A stretch of 64,000 bases of DNA from Culex pipiens pallens (lineage: Eukaryota > Arthropoda > Insecta > Diptera > Culicidae): assembly GCF_016801865.2 (NCBI RefSeq), contig NC_068939.1:60952269-61016268 (forward strand). The letters are read 5' to 3'. Of the stretch, positions 51,530 through 60,861 are shown piece after piece. Within the stretch, counting starts at the first letter, position 1. Each line of letters starts with the position of its first letter. Below the pieces are notes generated by a model. That model ran no database searches, was not told the DNA's origin, and worked only from the letters and a program-made list of their open reading frames with translations. Both the position numbers and the translations under genes were made by a program.

Positions 51530-54500
51530 CGCTGGACCAGCTTACCTCCACCCGCCAACCCGGGTTTCTTCCGTCCACCCGGGACAACACACACGCTGCT
51601 GGTCCAGCTAGCAAACCCGGGGTTTTTCCGTCCTCCAGGGACAACACACACACGCCAACCCGAGTTTCTTTCGTCCTCCCGCCGCTGGTTCAGGTAATCT
51701 CCTCCGACAAACCCGGGATTCTTCCGTCTTCACACACAAACACCGCTGGACCAGCTTTCCTTCATCCGCCAACCCGGGTTTCTGGGCCAGCTTATCTCTA
51801 ACATTCTCGGTGGGACGCGGCAAACCCGGGTTTCTTCCTGGCACATCACACACAAACTGCTGAACCAGCGGAAGTTGGACACTTTCCCTACATGCACCAA
51901 AACCAAACATTCTCACTCCCGGAACGACCAACCGACCTGTAATCGCGGAATTTGAATCGACATCCGACCGGAATCGCGTACCAAACAGCTGTTACCAATA
52001 AACGTATCAACACAAACATATGCAACAAAATAAACTGCGTGCAACAAAACAAATTTAGAAAAGATGCACAGTAGAAACGGTTTTTTGTTTTTGGAATTTC
52101 AAATCGTTCAATGCAAATTTGCAAAAATTATTGTAATATTGTGTGTAATGTTACCAAAACCTACAGATTTCATTATCATTTACTTGAAAGCATTTTGGCA
52201 AAAAGTAATTGGTGGTAAAGCTGAATTATTTGATTGTTTTCTGTTTTTTACCATCTTTATTCAGCTTTTTCATACTGTGCATGCAACAAACGCGGTGTCA
52301 GGCAAGGATGCCGGTACGACAGGGAATGTCCGGAATCGGACTTTCAACTTCCTGCTTACTTTTGGCCACTTTGGGAGGAATTTCCGGGGAAATCCGGGTA
52401 CCAATCGATTCCTTGAAATGTCCCCAAGTGAATCAATATGTTTTGAGCATGGTTTACACAGTGTTTTCGATGTTTCAAAGCATCGCAAAAAAAATTTTTT
52501 TGAGTTTCCATACAAACAGCAGTTTTTTGTTAAAAATTCTTGGGTTCTGCTTATTTTTTGAAGAAACTATATGATCAATCTCAACAATTTTGGTCTCATT
52601 AGCTTCGTAAAACATTTTTCAACAAAATGAGGCATTATGGAGGTTCTAAGTGTAATCGGGAAAGAGATATATCAATTTTGGTAAAAAAAAAGCCAGGGGG
52701 AAAAATTCGATTTAGGTGGTACCTTAATTGCGATTCGCAATTCGACGATTGTTTGTCGCTTTTTGGCGTTCCGAGAAGAACGCGTTTCAATGTTTGATCT
52801 TGATTAAACAAAAACTAGAGCACGCAATGTAAACAATAACAAACCCGAAATTTGGTTGAATTTGGCTGCCGGAGTTCCGAGTTATATTAATAATTTCGAG
52901 AAAAATTAGAATCCTGCGCTCCAATTAATCGCCGCAGAAAGATATCGCCGCAACGGAAAAACCTATAGAAGGCAGGTGAAAGTAGGCTTAGGCAAACCAA
53001 AATTGTTTACATAAACTGACAATCTGAGAAAATCGTTAGGGCTTGTTCGGCTGGCTGGTCGGATAGACGCACAACGGACGTTGTTTGCCCCGTCCGGCAG
53101 GCTTTTTCTTTCGTTGCCGAATCGGAAGCTCAAGCATCTGCTGAACCATGGTGCTTTAAGTTGCAGGTGTTAATGTAGAATGTATACTAACATCTCCCCA
53201 AATTTCATCAAATTTGGTTAAGCACAAGCAAAGTTACAGTGTGAAATGTAAACAAAAATGGGCCAATTTTAGGGAAATAAATAAGACCTGTTTTCGAAAG
53301 CCCGTAAAAATTACCAAACACAAAATTTTATGAAACAAAAAATGTTTTGCTATCATTTGAACCTTGGACAAGAACCCCTGTGAATAACATTGTGAGTTTG
53401 GGCCGGTTTTAAGTGTTTTTCAACCTTTTTCACCAGAGCACCACCTAGGCATATGAGCAACTAAATATTCAGGAGCACTTTTTTCTAAATTACAGAAAAA
53501 ATTTATTTTTATCAAAACAAAAGTTTATAAACGTTTTGACTATTCATAAACAAGGCAAAACATTGTTATTAGACCAATAGTTTTATTATTTTCCTCATTT
53601 TTTATGAAAATGGTTGTTTGTGGGTTTTGAATGAGCCAATCAATGAAACCTGAAAATGCAGAGATTTTAGAATTTGTAGTTAATACTTCAGAAATATGGT
53701 CTTACAGCAAAGAATAAGTTGTTTTTAACACATTTCGAAGCGTTTTCAAACAAATGAAGCAATAGATTTGAAGAAAACGAGATTTTGTGGTTTAAAAAAA
53801 AGTAGCTCATCTTCCTGATGGTGCTCTGGTGCACCACTTCAAATTCTACTTTTTTGCCCCAATTCGATGTTTGTGGGTCAAAGTAAAGTATTTCCTGCAT
53901 TATTTTACCAAAATTAAGCCATTTACTATTTTTACGATAAGCAAACAGCTCTGGGCGTTAGAGGGTTAGTAGAACTGACAGCAATGAAAAGCGGAAATCA
54001 AACCGGTTACTGCGATGGATTGAAAAAATGCTTGCGCTCTTATCTTAAAGACCCCTTCAAGATAATCACCAAAACTGATTATTTCTTAGGACGCGCAATA
54101 ATTAAAAATATCTACAGTAGTCGGACAAGTACGTGTGTCAAACTGCTTCTGACTTATTTCCCTTTAGCCAGTTGTCATAAAGGATCATAAAGATCGAAAC
54201 TTCTATGCATATGAATGACAACATTGCACGGAGTTTCTCGATTTTTGTTGAATTTCTCAGTACAGTCCAGACTCGATTATCGGAAGGCCTCCCCGGGTAG
54301 ACGGTAATAACAAAATTTATGCAATTTCAATAACAAATACTGTTAAAATAACATAAAGTGTTATGGAATCTTTTTGAAAAATCCATTTTTGCATAAGGTA
54401 TTTTTTGTTATAGAAAAATAACTCCAGCTGTTATTGGAATGATCGGATTAGTTGTTAAAATAACAAAAAAATAATAACAAAGATTTGTTCGAAGAATAAC

Positions 54501-57392
54501 TATAAATGTTATTAGTCTGTTACTACAATAACGATTCAATAACAAAAAAAATCATAACGACGAATATCAAATCTTGTTATAAATAACATAAAATGTTATT
54601 GGCCTAGTATTTTCAAATATCAAAAAATGTTATTCCCAAGTTATTTCCGTCTGCTCGGGTCGGAAAAATTTCACTCCGGATAGTCGAAACTTCGGATAAT
54701 TTTTTTTCGCTGCCTTATTTTTGATTTTCGAGCTTAAGTATGACCCCTAAACTACGCTAAAGTGATTTACATTTTTTTAATCCAAGATGGCGGCCAGCAT
54801 GGCGGTGACGAATTATTGAAAAAATGCACTTTATTATTTAATAAGCAATCAACTATTCAAATTTGACTAAAATGGGGTCGCAGAACTCGAATTTGATGTT
54901 TAAAACAAAAAAAAAAGAAAAAATCGGATAATCGAGTCTGGACTGTATTGAAATCGAATTTTGGAATTCTATTTATTTTCAACTCAATTTGCTCCAAAAT
55001 GCACATGCGACAAGAAAGCACGATCACAACCAATTAACAACAAAAAATAACATGTCAAGGTTTCGACACTCGAAACATGAATTTTTGAGACAAAAATCTT
55101 AGCCTTCTAAAAGTGTCCTTCAAAAAATCTACTAACTACTTGTATTGTTCTATCCACTATAATAAAATTGTAACATTAGCAATTATTGTAGCAAAACACA
55201 CCAAATCCAATGTAAACGAAACCAAATTTTCTAATAAAACATGTTTTTGCAACAAAAAACTCAAAAATCGTTTTTCAATTCGTTGCAGATCTCTCATCAC
55301 AGCCCGCCGAACTGCCGCTCTCGTGGCGATCTAGTCTCAAGTCGATCATCCGGGATAAGCCCCTGCTGAGCGCGATAGTGCTGGTGGCTCTTATGTTTAT
55401 CGTTGTTACCATCGCCACCGTGGTGTACGTGACAACGTCCGCAGGTAAACCTAGATTAAGGCCCCACTACGGCGACGGCGACGACGACCGGGCGTACGTG
55501 CCTCCGGATACGGGCATAGGTATACCTTACATCACACTAAGTTGTTGATCTTTTTGATCGGGGCCCTTTTGAACCCTTTCGCGGACAAAATTTGTAGTTG
55601 AAATTACTTGAATATTTGCTAAATCAAGAAAAACAACGCTAAATCTCACGCCGTTTCCAGAGGATGACTTCCTGCCGGACGCTAAACCGCTGCGGATCGT
55701 CACCCGAAACGAGTGGCTTGCGCAGCCTCCCCGGGAAAAGCTTGACGATCTGAAGCTTCCGGTGCACAAGGTCATCATCGCCCACACGGCTACAGAGGAA
55801 TGCAGCACTCAGGTAAGGACTTTGACTCCATTAGGGGTACTTCAGGGCTAGTCAAGTGCGTAATACAGTTGATAAGGGATTTGCTGTACAGTTATTTATA
55901 CTTGTGTAAATAATGTTTTCAGTGCAGTTCGCTATCCAAATGTGTGTTTCAATTGTGTTTCGGTTTAGGCAATGTAAAGAAAGAGAGGGGAACTTGAATA
56001 CATCGTTTTAAGAGAATCATCAACTTAAAAAATTATAATATAAACTAATAATACTAACTAACCTAACCAAAACTCACAATAATTCGACTTCGAAAAAAAA
56101 ACAGTATTTGTTCGGTATCTTGCCTGATTGGATTGGAAGAATAAGCTAGTTCGAGGACCCGTCTGGATTCTGCTCTATGTTTAGGCGGGGCCTGGCAATG
56201 CCCAATGACCTCGGAATTTAGCCGACACAATCCCCCTCTTCCTTCTCAAAACTTTTCGACTTCGATCCCCAAAATGACAAACAAACTGATTCAAAAAAAA
56301 ATAAACAAGATTGGTCTCAAAACAGACGTTTGTACTCCCTTTTTCCAGAGTGCTTGCACCTACCGGGTCCGGTTTATCCAGGACCACCACATCGGTGCGG
56401 AAAACTACGGCGACATTGGCTACAACTTCCTGATCGGGGGCGATGGCAATGTTTACGAGGGCCGCGGTTGGCTCAAAGTGGGAGCGTTCCTCAGAGGTAC
56501 CTACTTTCGAATAAATCAAGTTTTGATTTTTAGCAATATCATGATCTAATCTAATCGTAGGCCAAAATTCCAAAAGTGAGGGCATCGCCTTCATCGGAGA
56601 TTACCGCCACATAAAGCCATCGAAGGCTCAGATGGACATGCTGGACGCCCTACTGGCGAACGGAACCAAGAGTGGCTATCTGACGCCGAAGTTCCGACTG
56701 CACGGTGCTTGCCAGCTGCAGGCAACCGAAAGTCCGGGGAAATTACTGTACACAGAGCTGAAAAAGCATCCCCACTGGAGCGATGAGCTTGATTGAGAGT
56801 GATTGGAAAGTTGTGATGATTTGTAAATTTACACAAGATTAAAAAAGACTGAGCCGAGGTTGACTAAAACACGTTGAAACTACATTTGGATAGCGAGCAC
56901 TTGTAATTTGTTTGAATTTCGCTGAAAGAAAGCCTTGCCTCTTTACAGTCCCAGTGCGTGGCGATGACGAGTCGCATCCAGGGATTCCACATGGCACCGG
57001 ATTCGAAGAACTTCTCCGACATTGGGTACAACTTCCTGGTCGGTGCCGACGGGAACGCCTACGAAGGTCGCGGCTGGGACAAACAAGGTGCCCACACGAA
57101 GGGGTTCAACAAGGGCAGCATCTGCATCGCGTTCATCGGGACGTTCACCGACGTGGAAGCTCCGCTGACCCAACTCAGTGCCGCGCGCCAACTGATGGCG
57201 CTGGGCGTCGAGTTGGGAAAGCTTCACGAGCATTACCGGCTGTACGGGCACCGGCAGCTGGCACCGTTCGAGAGCCCCGGCCGAAAGCTGTACGAAGTGA
57301 TCAAAACGTGGCCGCACTGGTCCAGTGAACTTGGGCCCTCCCACTGGGAAGATGCGGTCCAAGTGGCGGGGAATGGTTCGACGAATGGGTGA
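44153..57392 (+). CDS. PGRP-LC: PGRP-LC, IMD-pathway peptidoglycan receptor
   Basis: Coding exons: 44153-44831, 55289-55519 (or to 55444), 55661-55812, then either 56349-56496 plus 56561-56796 or 56949-57392. From the in-frame ATG at 44243 the proteins are 451 and 471 aa (25 fewer with the shorter donor). The N-terminal 196 residues are acidic and Ser-rich, with a RHIM-like motif at about 134-163 (IGSIAVQ...TFGNKTYIKG), used in flies to engage IMD. A membrane segment spans about 222-244, and the PGRP ectodomain follows. The amidase cysteine is Ser (ESPG) in both versions. The frame is open back to the acceptor at 44152, so a start in an upstream exon is possible. The 10.5-kb first intron holds satellites. 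It converges with the SOSS-B gene. Confidence 0.92.
44832..45469 (+). CDS. Long in-frame extension of the PGRP-LC cytoplasmic exon, unknown domain
   Basis: After the donor AAAG|GTAAGG at 44832 the PGRP-LC frame stays open for 212 codons to TAA at 45467, in AT-rich intron DNA where stops should be frequent. The predicted peptide is non-repetitive, lysine-rich and mostly helical, with blocks such as FFWENIIEFFNEAISVII, RIWHNYVLSKIYKSS and NLEDAVKYVGLILEKN. It could be a retained-intron isoform carrying the RHIM region with a new C-terminal domain and no membrane segment. It could instead be a captured or nested gene; a possible acceptor (TTTGCAG) follows the donor and an internal ATG stands at 44945. 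I do not recognise the family; a vague likeness to insect NEPRO-type nucleolar proteins is only an impression. Confidence 0.5.
45639..45768 (+). CDS. Possible small terminal exon
   Basis: After CCACAATGGTGCAG an open frame encodes ILEISQAMGKMNQNRNAL, continues with a basic stretch and ends KKFKRFV with TAG. The codon pattern and basic tail look like the end of a nuclear or nucleolar protein. It requires a donor in phase 1; GTG|GTAACT near 45218 inside the preceding open frame would fit but is weak. It may belong with the 44832-45469 frame as a nested or relic gene. Confidence 0.25.
45868..45971. repeat. 102-bp MITE, CAGTCCAGACTCGATTATCC ends
   Basis: CAGTCCAGACTCGATTATCC at the left and GGATAATCGAGTCTGGACTG at the right are perfect inverted repeats bordered by TA. 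Fuller or partial relatives lie at 54253-54953, 62775 and 63382. A Tc1/mariner-type source is likely. Confidence 0.85.
45972..46480. other. PGRP-LC intron, no feature recognised
   Basis: AT-rich DNA between the short MITE and the tandem repeat. No exon seen. Confidence 0.4.
46480..46925 (+). repeat. Tandem repeat, about 142-bp unit
   Basis: The unit starts at 46539, 46682 and 46824 with TACC(G/A)CCGTAA and includes GTGGTCGAAAGATTACGAC, CCAATAGCTTCAGTGGGTAT and GGTAGACTACTTTGTTGA. The last copy runs straight into the 8-bp satellite. Confidence 0.85.
46931..47466 (+). repeat. Satellite 1: (GTAATTTT)n
   Basis: About 67 copies of the 8-bp unit GTAATTTT occur, with only a few substitutions (for example near 47073 and 47127-47137). 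The minus-strand reading has no stops, giving a spurious open frame of repeated ITKLQNYK. Confidence 0.97.
47467..48652 (+). repeat. Satellite 2: (TTATTTTC)n
   Basis: About 148 copies of TTATTTTC occur, with scattered variants (CTATTTTC, TGATTTTC) and a short run of TAATTTTC near 47925-47955. It follows satellite 1 without spacer. Confidence 0.97.
48661..50940 (+). repeat. Satellite 3: (AGAATTTT)n
   Basis: About 285 copies of AGAATTTT occur. Variants are concentrated in the first 300 bp, with a single phase break near 50138. Long uniform runs suggest recent amplification or assembly smoothing; true length may differ. Confidence 0.97.
51235..51860. repeat. GC-rich minisatellite with embedded (CA)n
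   Basis: About eight irregular units of roughly 65-75 bp occur, each with AACCCGGGTTTCTTCCGTC, CCCGGGACAACACACA and GCTGGACCAGCTTACCTCC. A (CA)n run lies at 51487-51526. Open frames on the minus strand (repeating CVVPGGRKKPG) come from the repeat and have no other support. Confidence 0.9.
51861..54250. other. PGRP-LC intron, mixed repeat fragments
   Basis: No supported exon. The stretch 52740-52870 resembles 37900-38030. Short open frames at 52060-52570 have no splice, codon or homology support visible to me. Confidence 0.45.
54252..54955. repeat. CAGTCCAGACTC element split by a second foldback element
   Basis: The outer ends CAGTCCAGACTCGATTATC and GATAATCGAGTCTGGACTG match the 102-bp MITE at 45868. 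Within it, about 54290-54659, is an element with ends CCCGGGTAGACGGTAATAAC / TTATTTCCGTCTGCTCGGG. The interior is full of AATAACA and GTTATT words. The intact 45868 copy gives the empty site GGCCTCGGAAAAATT, implying a short (TC) duplication. Confidence 0.85.
55289..55519 (+). CDS. PGRP-LC: PGRP-LC membrane-segment exon with two donors
   Basis: The acceptor TTCGTTGCAG at 55288 opens the exon encoding the membrane segment (AIVLVALMFIVVTIATVVYV). It can end at GCAG|GTAAAC (55444) or ATAG|GTATAC (55519). Both leave phase 1, so both join the 55661 exon in frame. The choice adds or removes 25 residues rich in Asp, Pro and Gly between membrane and ectodomain. Confidence 0.8.
56349..56796 (+). CDS. 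PGRP-LC: PGRP-LC alternative C-terminal half-domain A
   Basis: Two exons (56349-56496 and 56561-56796, intron 64 bp) follow the shared 55661-55812 exon in phase 0. They encode the second half of a PGRP domain: SACTYRVRFIQ, GDIGYNFLIGGDGN, GRGWLKVG, and an end at HPHWSDELD. The position of the third zinc ligand reads LHGACQ. A weak poly(A) signal (ATTAAA near 56837) lies before the next alternative exon, so this version can end its own transcript. Confidence 0.88.
56949..57392 (+). CDS. PGRP-LC: PGRP-LC alternative C-terminal half-domain B
   Basis: A single exon after the acceptor CTCTTTACAG, phase 0, encodes 147 residues: SQCVAMTSRIQGFH, DIGYNFLVGADGN, GRGWDKQGAH, YGHRQLAPFESPG and a tail of 20-odd residues. 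It can replace half-domain A after the same shared exon, like the alternative ectodomains of mosquito and fly PGRP-LC. AATAAA at 57512-57517 ends the transcript. Confidence 0.88.
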   Translation, partial: SQCVAMTSRIQGFHMAPDSKNFSDIGYNFLVGADGNAYEGRGWDKQGAHTKGFNKGSICIAFIGTFTDVEAPLTQLSAARQLMALGVELGKLHEHYRLYGHRQLAPFESPGRKLYEVIKTWPHWSSELGPSHWEDAVQVAGNGSTNG

Positions 57393-57511
57393 AGACTTCG
57401 AATAGATAAATAGCAACAGAGGTACTCTGGTAATTGTCGAATATGCGAATCAAACCAAGCTCAAATATGTGAATGCGAATGTTAGGTTTAAGTGACTGTG
57501 ATTTAAAAATG

Positions 57512-57517
57512 AATAAA
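57512..57517 (+). terminator. Poly(A) signal of PGRP-LC
   Basis: AATAAA lies 120 bp after the last stop codon, before the convergent gene. Confidence 0.6.
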
Positions 57518-57519
57518 TT

Positions 57520-58124
57520 TTTGGTTTATTTGAGATTCTCAATGATTGTTTTTTTTTTCTATCACATTTATCCTTTCTAGCCTCGATTAATGCTAACAAT
57601 TTTTGCGTGGCTGATAAAATAACTAATCACAAATTTCTTGAGACAAAAAAGATATTCAAATGTATTCAAGTACTTTATATTCTAGTTATGTTGTGATTTG
57701 TACGTTGTATTTGTATCATTATTAAATAGAAATTATTAACGAAACTGTTCATGACTTCATTGATCATTTTCACGAAATCATGAAATTGTGTTCATGAATC
57801 CACGAATTGTGTTCATCTCTCATGAATCATAGTTTTGATTTCATGAAACCAATTCATGATTTCATCAAACTTGATCACGAATTTTGTCAATCTGTCAAAA
57901 AAGGTGCAGAATATTATGTTTCAAGCAGAACCAGTACGACAAAGATCATTACATGTTAAGATTAAACAAACAAAATTAAAAAAAATCAAGCACAATAAAA
58001 GTCCAAGTTTCAAGGAATGTCCATTCCAGGAAAAAAAATCAAGCCAATGCATCATTCAATTTCAATTTTATTTCGTTTGATCTTACACCACTAATTTTAA
58101 AAAATACACCAAAACCCCCTCCAA
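57520..58124. other. Spacer between convergent genes
   Basis: AT-rich DNA with repeated TCATGAA-type words (57750-57880). A minus-strand AATAAA (TTTATT at 58067-58072) probably ends the SOSS-B transcript. Confidence 0.5.
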
Positions 58125-58739
58125 TTATCTCCGCTCATTCTTCGCCGCCGCCCCTTTCGACTGGCCACTGCGTCCCGTCCGGGGTGCGTTCTTGGGGGAA
58201 GATTTGCTCTGATCGCCACCGCCGCCACCGCCAGCATTCGCGAACCGGCCACCGCCCTGGCCAACCTTCGCCCCCACTCCACCCGGCTGGTTTCCACCGG
58301 CACCATCTCCGCCGGCCTGCTGCCGACCCGCTCCCCCTTTCCCACCCGGCGTGGCTCCGTTCCCGTGGGCACCCCCGGCCGCCGCCACCACCGCCGTTAG
58401 GTTCGGGTTCGGTTCGCTCATGTTGACCATTTCGTTGAACGTGAAGCAAAAGTCGCCCAGCCGCTGGATTTCTCCGTTCTTGCCCGAGTACAGGGTCAAA
58501 CATTGGCGCCACACGGCCACGTAGCCCTTGGTCAGCCGGACGATGTCGCCGGGCATCAGCAGCTTGCCGGGTTCGTCCCAAACTGAGACGTTGACGGCGG
58601 CGCTTTGGTCAGCCACCTTAAACGTGCGCACCTCGCGGTTTTCCTTGGTCAGCGTGACCGGTCCTACCTCCAGGACTATGAATATCACGTTTACATTTTT
58701 AAGTCCCGGGTACAGATCTTTGATGGCGACGATTTCCAT
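58125..58739 (-). CDS. SOSS complex subunit B (single-stranded DNA-binding OB-fold protein)
   Basis: A single-exon frame of 204 codons starts MEIVAIKDLYPGLKNVNVIF. Residues about 5-110 form an OB fold typical of the NABP/hSSB family, with VADQSAAVNVSVWDEPG, PGDIVRLTKGY and LTLYSGKNGEIQRLGDF. The remainder is a Gly/Ala-rich tail with Lys/Arg near the end. Length is close to human NABP2 (about 210). In animals the SOSS complex binds single-stranded DNA and helps double-strand break repair and, with Integrator subunits, transcript processing. It converges with PGRP-LC. A 5' UTR intron is possible: a minus-strand GTAAGTAG donor lies near 59305 and an AAACAG acceptor just before the ATG. Confidence 0.93.
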   Translation of the reverse strand: MEIVAIKDLYPGLKNVNVIFIVLEVGPVTLTKENREVRTFKVADQSAAVNVSVWDEPGKLLMPGDIVRLTKGYVAVWRQCLTLYSGKNGEIQRLGDFCFTFNEMVNMSEPNPNLTAVVAAAGGAHGNGATPGGKGGAGRQQAGGDGAGGNQPGGVGAKVGQGGGRFANAGGGGGGDQSKSSPKNAPRTGRSGQSKGAAAKNERR

Positions 58740-59860
58740 TTGATGTTAGGTGCTGTTTTTGAATGATAATAAAGGTTAGAGCATAAGAGTCTCATGAATT
58801 CCTGAAATTAGTGTACTTACGTGTAAGAGCAATTACCATAAAAACCAAATATAGTTAAAACAAACGACAATTTTCAGTTGAAAATGTTAAAATTGCATGA
58901 ACTAAAGGCCAAAATTGGACTGTGTTTGGTATTTTGTTATTATTGTTAGTTTGCGTTGACAAAACTACGGCAGTCTAAAGTGATGTTAGCCCTCACAAAT
59001 TTAATAAAATTTTGTCGTTTAATTTTAATCACATGAACTTTAAAAAATGATTGCTACAAATATTAATCAAAACAAAAATATAAAAATATAAACCTTTTAA
59101 ACATCTAACAAGTAGAAAGATTCTAAATTTTAAAATATAAATAATTATGATTGCTTAACGCACCCTTTCCAATGTTGCCAACATAACGGACCAACAACAG
59201 TATTAGTGCGACAAGTTAGCTCGCAACAGTTGTGAATGGAAGATAGCCGGAATAAATCCTTAAAAAGTGATTTTCTAGTGAACTAAACAATAAAACTACT
59301 TACATCTTCTTGTCGATCGGTACGTAGCACTATAAAACTTAACACAATCAAAACTATTTCACAGTTATCAGTAAATGATAAGTAAAAAGTGTGTTTCCTT
59401 ATCACGAAATTTCACCACCTAAAAAGTTCCGCTCGCAGATGTAAACATTGCGTAGCACGAACGAAACCGGGAGAAACTGTCAAAACTGGCAAAAATGAAT
59501 GAAAACGTCACGCACACACCACCGTTATTTTACAACCACTCTCTCGCGCTCGCCATGTCCCGTTCTTTTGGTCGATGCTCGTGCGGCTCGATGTGACTGT
59601 GTTGGTGATGAGAGCGCGAGCCCGAAGCAAAGCAAAATGTAAACAATGTGGCATGGAGTAAATCAGCTAGCAGTGCTGGCTTCATTATGTGTGGCCCCGT
59701 AATATTACAGTCTTTTATGCAGTTTCAACAAGAGTTTCAATAAAAAAAGGGTTCCAAATATACGTTTTACACCAAGAGAATGATGGAAAGGAGGAATCAC
59801 AAATCCGTATAAATAATTTCAAGATTTTTCAGGTGAAAACGGAGAACGCGATCAACAATT
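58740..59860 (-). other. 5' flank of SOSS-B: possible UTR intron and promoter
   Basis: The minus-strand donor GTAAGTAG near 59305 suggests a non-coding first exon at about 59310-59450. Upstream, 59460-59640 is repeat-free and less AT-rich, with CTCTCTCGCGCTCGC, and is the likely promoter. No other exon was seen. Confidence 0.4.
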
Positions 59861-59861
59861 C

Positions 59862-60861
59862 CCACCCAGTCACGGAAATTTCTAGCAGAGTTGGTTCTAC
59901 CAGAATCCTGCTAGAATAATTCTAGCAGGCCTGCTAGCTTTCTGTAAGAATTTTATTAGAATATTCTGACAGAGCAAAATCTGTTGAAAGTGACGTCATT
60001 TCCGTCTAACCGCTTCGTGGCGAATGTGATAACCGCCATCTTGTAAATTTGTTCTTTTATTTTCGTTTGTTGGCGAAGGATGACGCTTTTTTCAGCACAG
60101 CCACGTTTTGGTGAGTAAATTGAAGAAAAATATGGAATAAATAACCAATATCATTAAACTTATGTAAACTTATGTTTGTTTCAACAGGAAAATGAACGAG
60201 GTTAAGCCGGGAAAATATAAAAAACTGATTCCCGCCAGAGTACCAGGGTATCTTTAGCACATCACGGGAACTGTTGCCGATGCCTTCAGAGATCGCAGTA
60301 AACGGAACGTCAATAATGGAAGCGGAATCTACGTCGACAATTTTTCCCCAAGCAGTCCGCGTCCGCGGAGTTCCAGTTGCTGATCGTCGACGAAAGTGGA
60401 CCTGAGAAACCGCATTAAGAGAACAAAGCAGGTCCAAAAAGTGTTAGTGGTTAGCAAAAAAACGTGATAATGGTGAAATAAGAGTGTTGTTAAATAAATA
60501 TTTTTATGCTGTAACTGTTTTTTTATGCAAAAATTTAAGAAAATAATTGAAGGAATCTTAGTCATAACATTCTAGCAAAATTCTAGCAGGATTCTCACAG
60601 AAATCCTTGCTACTTAATTCTAGCAAAATTCTTACACAATTCTAGCAGGAGGCCTGTCAGAACAGTTCTAGCAAAATTCTAGCAGGATTCTAACAGAACC
60701 GGTTGATTTCGCCAGCCCCTGCTAGAACCGGTTATTGCATTTGAGCTAGAATTCTTTGAGAATTCCTACAAAGTTCTTGCAGAATGATGGCAGCATTCTA
60801 GTAAGAATATTTTCGCTCTGCTAGAATTCTGTAAGAATCCTGTGAGAACGCCGTGACTGGG
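59862..60861. mobile_element. Foldback element 1 of an inverted pair, with a gene-like interior
   Basis: The ends CCCAGTCACGG... and ...CCGTGACTGGG are inverted, and both arms are dense in GCTAGAATTCTG-type words. The interior 60000-60600 differs: a donor TTTTG|GTGAGTAA at 60111 and an acceptor TTTCAACAG at 60187 lie 76 bp apart, and the exon after it has an ATG with a 21-codon frame. This looks like a captured piece of a spliced gene. Confidence 0.7.

Noticed and set aside
51031..51651. 206-codon minus-strand frame with CVVPGGRKKPG repeats
   Set aside because: It arises from the GC-rich minisatellite and (CA)n run; units are irregular and other frames are also open.
52064..52574. Overlapping frames of 121-165 codons in the PGRP-LC intron
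   Set aside because: Three frames of the same stretch are open at once, with no splice signals or recognisable domain.
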